NCBI GenBank assembly: GCA_001643675.2
Contig: LSRY02000012.1
Coordinates: 498,501 to 562,500 of the forward strand
DNA from: Monocercomonoides exilis
Taxonomy: Eukaryota > Preaxostyla > Oxymonadida > Polymastigidae
Length of the DNA stretch: 64,000 bases
Direction: 5' to 3'
This document shows positions 1-8,800 of the stretch, piece after piece (positions within the stretch are counted from its first letter, which is position 1; each line of letters opens with the position of its first letter). The notes under the pieces are model-generated. The model searched no databases. It saw only the letters and a list, made by a program, of their open reading frames with translations, and had not been told where the DNA came from. A program made the position numbers and the translations under genes.

Positions 1-18
1 AGCATTTATTGTGGTTTC

Positions 19-712
19 TTGAACCGATAATTTTGATAGAAAATATATGATTTCAAAAATAATAATCCATATCCATTTAAGTGAAGTTTTTAACGTGGGA
101 ACATAAATATGATGATAATAAAAATTTTTAATTTTATTTATAAATAAAATAAAAGGAAGTTATCAAAAAAAATCAGCCATATGGGTGATAATTTTTGAAA
201 ACATAACTTTTTTCGAAGTGGATATCTTTCTAAACTTGTTGATTTTTTGAAAAAATTTTGTTGATAAATGCACAATTCATGACGACTGTGTTAACAATTT
301 GTGTTTTTTCTCAAATAAAGATGATGATTTCTTTAATAAGTTTTATCCTTTTTCAGTTTTCTTTTGTTAATATTCTAGTGAAATTTTCGAACCGAAATTT
401 TTGAAAGAAAACATATGATTTCAAAAATAATCACCCATATGGACTTTCAAGCTATTTTCGCACAAAGCATGAAAAAACAATTTCACTTATAACATTATTA
501 GACTCAACCAGATATCAAAATATCGGTGATTATTTTTGAAATCATAACTTTTTTCGGGGCATTTATTTTACAAAAAAAATTTTTTTGGACGTGAATGTCT
601 CTGATAAGATTTTTCATTTTTCAGAGTTGATTTTTAAGTATTGGTGACAAATTGTTAATTCGAACATATAGAAATAAAAAATATGAAATCAAAAATTATC
701 ACTCATATATGA
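19..712. repeat. Dispersed short repeat family in both orientations
   Basis: A motif of about 35-55 bp built on the core ATGATTTCAAAAATAATCA and ending CCCATATG recurs. Plus-orientation copies lie at about 19-72, 388-441 and 671-712. Reverse-complement copies lie at about 176-217 and 519-558. The spacing (369 bp between the first two plus copies, 343 bp between the two minus copies) suggests duplication of a larger unit of roughly 350 bp. Opposite-facing copies could pair as hairpins. No coding capacity is visible. They could be remnants of a degenerate non-autonomous element or simple local duplications. Confidence 0.6.
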
Positions 713-1454
713 GATTCCATATCATCAAACAAACGTCATTGACATAATAACAACATGTTTTGTGTCCTCGCTCGTTTGCTAGAAAAAATGAACCCATAAT
801 ATTTATATTTTTTGATCACAAAAAGTTCATCAAAGAGAATTATTTTTCAATGAAAAGACCTGAAATCAAATATTTTGTCCCTAATTGACAATATTCCATG
901 TTATAATATACGGTTTGAACTGTATTTAATTTGATGATATTGGAAAACTTTCATCAATCTCAATTCTTTTCTTTGTTTCGCTGTAATCATAAAATGAAAT
1001 ATTCGTGCCAAAAAATTTATAATTGTTAGCGAATTAATTTTCCGAATAATGGTTTTTAAAATAACAAACACTTTTTTGAGTTTTAATATCAACTTCATTC
1101 GCCTCAGTGCTCACACAAAATTTCCTTTAGTGAGTCACAAATCTGAGACAGAGGAACTTTCTTTTCCATTTCACCTCTGTCAGAGATTAAGAATAGAAAA
1201 TAAATCACAAATTCTAATTGTTGATATTTCCTCATATTCTTTAAAGTTGTTTAAAATATTCAAAAAGAGTGTGATAATTATTCATAATAAATAAAAAAAT
1301 TTCGGAATGCAAATAATTGTCCGAATTTGAAAACTTCACAATGTTCATTGACACTGTGAATGACAATAAACTTTTCATAATTCAAAGGGCTCAATTTTTT
1401 TTTTTTTGAAAAATTCCTTTCCAAATATAATCTTTATGGTTCGAAATATCATAA

Positions 1455-1572
1455 TTTGATCAAATATCTGCTCCCACATACGAAACATTACCGAAATGGA
1501 AATCATAATTTGATAATGCCTTCATCCATATTCAACAAAAGTTTCTTTTGTGGGAACAGAAATTTGATCAAA
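1455..1572. repeat. Imperfect inverted repeat, 32-bp arms
   Basis: The arm 1455-1486 begins TTTGATCAAATATCTG and ends CGAAAC. The arm 1541-1572 is its reverse complement with about four mismatches, and both share the CTCCCACA/TGTGGGAAC-type core. The loop is 54 bp. It lies in gene-free DNA, so a stem-loop or a small fold-back remnant is possible. No flanking gene explains it. Confidence 0.6.
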
Positions 1573-2857
1573 ATATGGAACTTAAAATAAAAATGAAAAT
1601 TTAACAAAAAGAGATTTTCAAAATGATGATTCAAATGGAGAAATTCTTTTCATTTTTACTTTTCTTTTCTTTTCTTTTTGAAGGAATGCAAAAAATAATT
1701 TATGAAATTAAAGACGAAATATCATAATCAAATTTCAATTTTTTCAAACGAAAGAAAAGAAAAGAAAAGAAAAGATTCATTTAGAACTTCTTCAATTTTA
1801 GGTTATTTACAATGAAAAATTCAAAAATCACGTAAAAAATTGTTTTCGAGTTGATTGATTTCTTTAAAATTGAGTGAATTGAGATGATTCAAAAAAGAAT
1901 TGAAAAAAAAAATTTAAACATTGAGTTACAAGCGAAAAAAATGAATTGAATATATAAATATAGTACTTTTAAAAAAGGATAGTTGCTGATTAAATAAACT
2001 TTTTAAAACAAACAGATTCTTAATCATCACAGAAAATTTCAAAAACTGAGTTGTTATTAAACAAAAAATAATTATCAAACTCTGAAAAAATGAAAATTAA
2101 AATAGATCATCGATGTGATAATTGCCACTGTATATAGCAACGGGATGCTTTAAAACAAAGGTTCTTCTAAAGACACAATATACAGTCAAATGACTGATGC
2201 AACATTATCCACAACATCACAATTATAAAAACAAAGAAATCTTGAAATTTAGAATAAAATTAAGAAAAAATTAGAAATCTGAAAACCGAGTTCAATAAAC
2301 AAACAGAAAGTAAATATATATATAAACGAAAATGTTAAATAGAACTTAAAAAATGTGGCTCATCTGTTTTTTCAACTTTGTCAAAAAATTTGAAAAAATA
2401 ATCCATTAAATGAAATTCAATGATCGCATTCCAGGTTACACTTAGAGGCAACAAATAAAATTAAATACACGATCTTTTGATCTAAAATAAGAAATAAAGA
2501 AAAAACCTCCTATCTCAGGCACAAGCTTCTTTTACCATTATCATATTTTCTTCCGTATTCAATCTTTATAAGGCAAGTGAAAGAAAAACCTCAAACTCTT
2601 CATTGAAAAGTCGTAAACCTCAGAATTCACATGCTCCGTTAGCCCTCGTCTTCAATTCATGCTCTTCTCCTTTTTTAAATCCATTTCAGCCAATATTGAT
2701 TTTCACATTGTGCATTTGTTCACTCACTTTTCTTTCTTTTCAACATATTCTACTTGAATTTCATCAATTTTTTGAGCTTTCGGCTCATTTGTTAAAAAAA
2801 TTTGCTTTTCATAATTTTCATTTTTCATTTTTCTTTGATTTCTCTTTTCCTGCTATT

Positions 2858-5800
2858 TCAGTTTTCTTCGTGTTCTTCACTGCTTTCTTCAAGCACAATT
2901 GCATCTGCCATTGTCATAATAAACGTTCCAGCCGGAAACAATCCAATCAGCTCTTTCTTTAGCTCACCGATTGTCGGTCTTTTCCATGCCTCTGCTGACA
3001 GACACGTATCCATCACATTCTTCATTCTACTCTTTTCAGTTCCCCTCTCATCCGGCCTCTCACCATTAACTATTTTCTGTCCCGCTACCTCTCCTTCATA
3101 TTCTCCAAACGGAATCCGCAACGTCAAGCATTCCCACAACATTATTCCAATCGAAAATACAACAGATTCTTTTGTTGCTGCCATCTTCTTGTTGATCAAT
3201 AATTCTGGAGCTTTCCATCTCATAAACTCCTTCCTTTTGTCTTCCTCGTCTTCAAAGGCAGATGAGGGTAGTGGCGAATCTCTCCCGTTCCTATAGGAAG
3301 ATGAGCAATCAGAGGAGAATGATACTAATGTTGAAGAAGATGAGACGGATGACGTGTCAGTATCTGTTGTGCAGTCTGAGTGGAGTGCAATGCAAATCAC
3401 CATATGCTCCGAAAATAGCACGATGTGTGGACTCAAGTTTGATAAAGAGGAGAGTTCATCTTCCTTATCTTCAAATGAATGTAATGCCCCATCAGCAACC
3501 CAAAACAGAATCTGAGCACCCGTAAGCTCTCTTTCCTGCAAAGTACCAATTGCCATCTCCTTTTTCTCGTTCCGCCCATGCAGAAGCATGAACAGCGAAT
3601 CCCTCAAATCAACAATCAGCTTCTCATGAGGCGACGAACATGCCATTGCATCCACCAAATTCGACATTGACGAGGTTGTTGGGCAAAGATCCTCTCTCCG
3701 AACAAAAGTTGAATCAGAATCAGTTGTTGAAGTGGATGAGATGGATGGAGAAGGAGTTCTCTTCCTTGTTTCCTCTTCTTCTTCATCTTTCTCCAGAGCC
3801 CATTCTGGAATCTTGTCTGAATCTTTCCCCAGAATGTATTCAGTTGATCCACTTTCACTCAACAAATGCTCCGATGATTCCGAGTGTCCCAAACTTTTCT
3901 CATATACCCTCTTCTTTATCCTCTCCTCATTCTTCTTCTCTATGTCTTTCTCAGCTCTCCTCCACTGCTCCTCAGGCGAAGTTTCCATCGTCATCATCTC
4001 TATAAGTTTTGGATCCTTCTTAACTGTGTCTGCAACAATCTCTTTCAGATCTTTATTCTCAATCTTTACCTTCCTCCATCGAACAGCAAGAACGATAGAC
4101 ACAATAAGAACAACCAGCAGCACACTTAAAATAATAGCAATCACTATCCACAATAAGCTTTCGTTGTTATTTCCTTTTGAAATGTTTTCATCTCCATTTG
4201 TTTTGGGTTCACTTCTGTTCTTCAGAATGAATGAATTTGTTGATGAAGGTGATTCTGAATTACCAAACAAAATGCACATGCTCACTTCTATTTCGTCTTT
4301 ACAACTGCTGATGAGATTTTTTGCAACACTTCCTTCTGCTTCTCTTTCTGACATGAATCCATTTGAATCAAAATCATGATTTTCAATTTCTTTCTCTTTT
4401 CCATTTCTCTTCACAACTGAGAATGACAAGTTGCATGGAACAAGAAGCATCCCTTTGAACGTTAGTTTCATTCTATCAGTCTCTTCTTTTGCCTCAACAC
4501 TCTCCAACACAGGAATGAAGAACGACGAATCCCTCTCTGAAACAATACCTTCAAAACTGCACCCATCATTCAACATCCAAAGTGATGAATTATCCTTCCA
4601 GCCATCTCCTCCTTTCAAACTTATCACATTCAATGTTCCAGAATCAGAACAGATGATGTTTCTTCTCAGTGATGGATTTTTTTCAACAGATGGGCTATTG
4701 TTCTCAAATAATCCCATCTCAATTATCAAATTTCCTCCACTCATTGTTATTCCCCCTTCTGGTGAATTCGAGATTGTTGTGTCTTTCATCATCACAGAAC
4801 TTTTCACAACATCTACAAGAGATCCATCCCATTTGCATATCTCAACCTCTTCATTCAAATATTGCTCATTTCTTTCCTTTGAATTCTCATCGAAAATGCA
4901 ACTGTCCATTTTCACATCCAAACAATTCTCCACTTTCATCAATTTCCCTTTTGTGATCTTTGAACTCACTTTTCCCATTGTGCAATTTGCAAATTGCATT
5001 ATCTTTTTCATTGACAAACAAGATATCAAAGATTCTTCATTTCCTTCAACTGTAATATTTTCTATATTTAATCTGTCCATATTTAATTGACCGCATTCAA
5101 TAATTTCAATAAGTGAATGAGAAATCGTTGAATTACAGATCTCAAATAAATAAATAACTGATGGAAGTTGTGATGAAAGGCATAATGCTGATTCATGAAG
5201 AATGAGATTTGATATTGTGCATCCATCAAGTTGTAATTCTCCTTTTTCCATATTTATTAGATGAAATGGAATGTTTGCAAGAATCACATTTCCTTCTTTA
5301 TTAGATTGTTTTGTTGTGAATGAACAATTACCAATTTCAAGAATTCCTCCTTCGGGTGATATCAACGATTCATGTGCAGAAGCGAAATTCGAATCAAACA
5401 CAAAGTTCACTCTCAGCAATGAGACTGTTCCTGTTGTTGTTACCAATGCTTCCCTTGTGCCTTCAATATCTGTTTTCACTTCAACTTTGCACAAGTCTCT
5501 ATTCTTCGAGCTCAAGCTCATTTCCTTTGGATTTATCTCTCCACCAATTTCACTTTCATCAACAATGAACATTTGGCTCAAGAAATCCAAAGTCAGATGG
5601 ATCAGTCCATAATCAATAGAATTACATGGAAATGTATTTATTCCGCATTGTCTCTCATTCGATCCATTCAAGCTACTCACAATGATTGTGTCACTCTGAA
5701 AGACCGTCACAAAATCAATCAGATCTGTATCGATTTGATGATCACACTCATCTCTTCCATATATTGCGTTATCGCGAGTGTAATGACCTTCTCGAAGATC

Positions 5801-8800
5801 AAACTGAAATTGCGTTTCATTGATCTGAGATGTGATGTTGAAACATTCAATGAAAATATCATTCCCCACTCTTGCTGTATTTGCACTGAACTTCATTCCC
5901 AAAAATGCGAAATTCAATTCCCCTCTTTCCTTTGTTGCCAAATACACTCCTCCTCCTTTCCCTAAATTGCAACTACAATGACTGATTGTTGAGTCAATCA
6001 TCTTCATTGATCCAGATGCATCCAATGCGAAGAATATTGCCCCTCCTTTTTCACTCATTTCTGCTTTGTCTTCTGCGATGTTGCTCTCATTCACAACCAA
6101 ACAAATCTTTCTCTCACTTGTTGATTCCCAAATACTTGCTCCATTGTCACTTCTCTTCACTCCTGAAAAAAATGATTTCTCAATTTCAATATTTACACAT
6201 TCTTCATTTACGCCTTCATTTATCTTCAATCCTCGTTCAGATTTCTTGATTGATAAAATGCATCCTCCACTTTCATTCAACGATTCCATTCGAACATTCA
6301 CCAAATGGCAAGTTATTCCAGAATCATGAATGACAAAAATATTGTTTCCAATATTGCATGATTCCATTAACAAATCATTCACTTCCACACTGCCTCCAAT
6401 CACAAACACAAATACGCAATTGAATTCATTATTCACTCCTGCTTCTGAATGGAATGAACATTCGCGAATCATCAAATCTCCATTTTTGTTTGAAATAATC
6501 GATTTGGCTGAGTTGTCAAATCCAAATGCGGGTTGAAGTTGAATATTTATCAATTCAAGATGAATATCATTTCCTATGAAATATTCCAGTTGATTTCCAA
6601 TTGCCTTTTCAAAATTCAATATTGCTTTTGTTTCTTCTTCTCCCATCGATGCATCCTTTTTGATCTGATAATTGGACACGTTGAATGAATCTTGAATTAC
6701 AGTCGATCCTTTTATTTGTATTGTTTTATTTCCTTCCTCCTTTTTCATGTTTTTCATCCCCTTCCACATCGTTTGACATGGCTCTTCTTCACTTCCACAA
6801 CGTGCAACATCAAATCCTTCTGATGAGATAAATATCTCAGATGAGCTGAATGGAATCAAAAACATGAACAAATCTTTGTTTGAATGAAAGTTGTCACTTC
6901 CAACAAACAAATTGCTGTCATTTATCATTGATGAGTAATTGAAGTGGAATGAATCATTTGTCACAGAACTGTTGAAATCCTTTCCCAAAATGAACATATT
7001 CTTTCCAATGGCTGCATTGTTATTCTTAAAAGTTATGTCAGCATCAAAAAGAAATGGCTTCTCATTCAAACAATTTTGGCAATCCAAATACAAAAACCCT
7101 CCTTTTCCATTGCCTGATGAAAGTGAACAAGATGATGCATTTGTTGATTTGATCACCAGTTCTTCATTCCCTTGTAATGTCACTTTTGCAGCACCTCCTT
7201 CTTCACCGCTTCCAGTGTTCTCAATATTTGAAAAGTTGTTGCTTTCAAGCAAAACAGAAGAAGCCATCAAAAATGGAGACTTGGTAAATGAACCCTCAAA
7301 GTTGCAAACTTTAATTGTGCAATTCAACAGTTTTACTCTGTATTCTCCTTCGCTCTCCCCTTCATTCACATTTGATGAGAAAAGAGAAAATGAAAACAAC
7401 GAGTCAGACGATTTCACTTCTGAAATCGTCACAAACTCCAGTTCAACCATCTTCCCTGTCGATTTGATCAAGGAAAATTCAATTGTGTTTTGCTTCCCTC
7501 CAATCACACTCATTGCACAGTTATTCATGTGAAGCTTGCCATTTTGAGTGCTTGATTCAATCACTGATGTGATTGTCCTCTTAAAACTCGATGGAACAAC
7601 AATCCCAATGAACTTCAGTTCAGTAAGTGTTGTTGATTTAATAATACATTCATCAGATCCACTCATAACACTTTGACATTCTATCTCCATAACCTCCTCA
7701 TCTTTCGCCTTCACATTAACCCCACTCATATCTACACACCCAGTTAAAGATGAATTTGCACGCAAAATAATCTCCTGTTTAATATTCAGCGTTCTCTTCA
7801 AACGCTCTATCCCATAATTCACATTCAAACATGGAGCCTTTTCCAACCCACAATACATCTCTTCCACTCCAGATTTCCCATCCACATGTATAGTGTCAGA
7901 AGTATATCCTTCCAAAAATATAAACAAGTCCACATCCCAATCACTAAACATTTGTGTTCTATCATGCCCAACAACTGAGTTATCTTTTTCGGTGATTCCT
8001 CGAATGAAGGCAAAGGAAGATTCGTTCACAGAAGCGACAAGGGATTCACACACAAAATACATATCTCTTCCGACACTGGCCTTGTTGGCTGAAAACACGA
8101 TGTTGGCGATGGAATAGGAGGATTCTGATACTTCTGAATCATCCTTGAACTCGACCATGAGAGCGCCGCCTCTTCCTCCAGAACTTGTATCCTCGCTCAC
8201 AGAGCAGGTGGAGAAGGTGGTGTCACTCACCGAAAATGTGTTGGCAGGAGCAGATGAGGCGAATGAGATACACCCGCCATTGGCGGCAGTCTGTTGGTTT
8301 TGTGGAGCTGAGTCGATGTTTGTGATGGTGCAGTTGGTGAGGGAGAGGGAGAGGGCAGGGGAGGTGGCTGAGGAGAGAACACAGCTGGCGGGGGAGGCCG
8401 TGGAGGTGATGTGGGTGATGTTGGAGGAGTCGAGGGTGAGGGGTGCCGTGAGGGAGGTGAGGTGGAAGATGCTTTGGCTGTTGAGGGCGAGACTGGCGAT
8501 TGCTGTGTGGTTGAGGGCGAGGGAGCCAGCAGTGAGGAAGAAGAGGGGAGTTTTTATTGTTATAAAGGTTGTTCCAGTGATGGTGGTTGTGTTGAGGTTG
8601 AGGGAAGGGGAGTTTTCAGAAAGGTGGAAGAGGATGGGGATGATGGGGTTTGTGGAGTTGTGGGCGATGGCGAGGGCAGAGACTGTGAGGGAGCCCTGGG
8701 TCTGTTGGAAGAGGGCAGACGAGGCAGATGAATCTGGTAAAGACGTTGACGACGATGATGAAAATGATGACGGAGGGTGAGGAATGCCACTGGAGGCAAT

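Larger units (their letters stand above)
1..2857. other. Gene-free AT-rich spacer with dispersed repeats
   Basis: No coding region is supported here. The open frames near 900-1300 and 2600-2850 are short, biased to Ile/Phe/Lys/Asn and show no domain. The stretch holds a repeat family at about 19-712, an inverted repeat at 1455-1572, and a matched pair of (TTTTC)n and (GAAAA)n tracts at 1657-1680 and 1748-1776. The last part, up to 2857, is probably the 3' flank of the beta-helix gene on the minus strand. I see nothing else that can be named. Confidence 0.75.

Noticed and set aside
901-1294. Two short open frames on opposite strands in the left spacer
   Set aside because: AT-rich, Ile/Lys/Phe/Asn-biased, overlapping each other, no domain or splice support.
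8145-8780. Plus-strand open frame of 211 residues across the beta-helix gene
   Set aside because: It is antisense to a long coherent secreted protein, has Val/Arg/Glu simple composition, and no domain.
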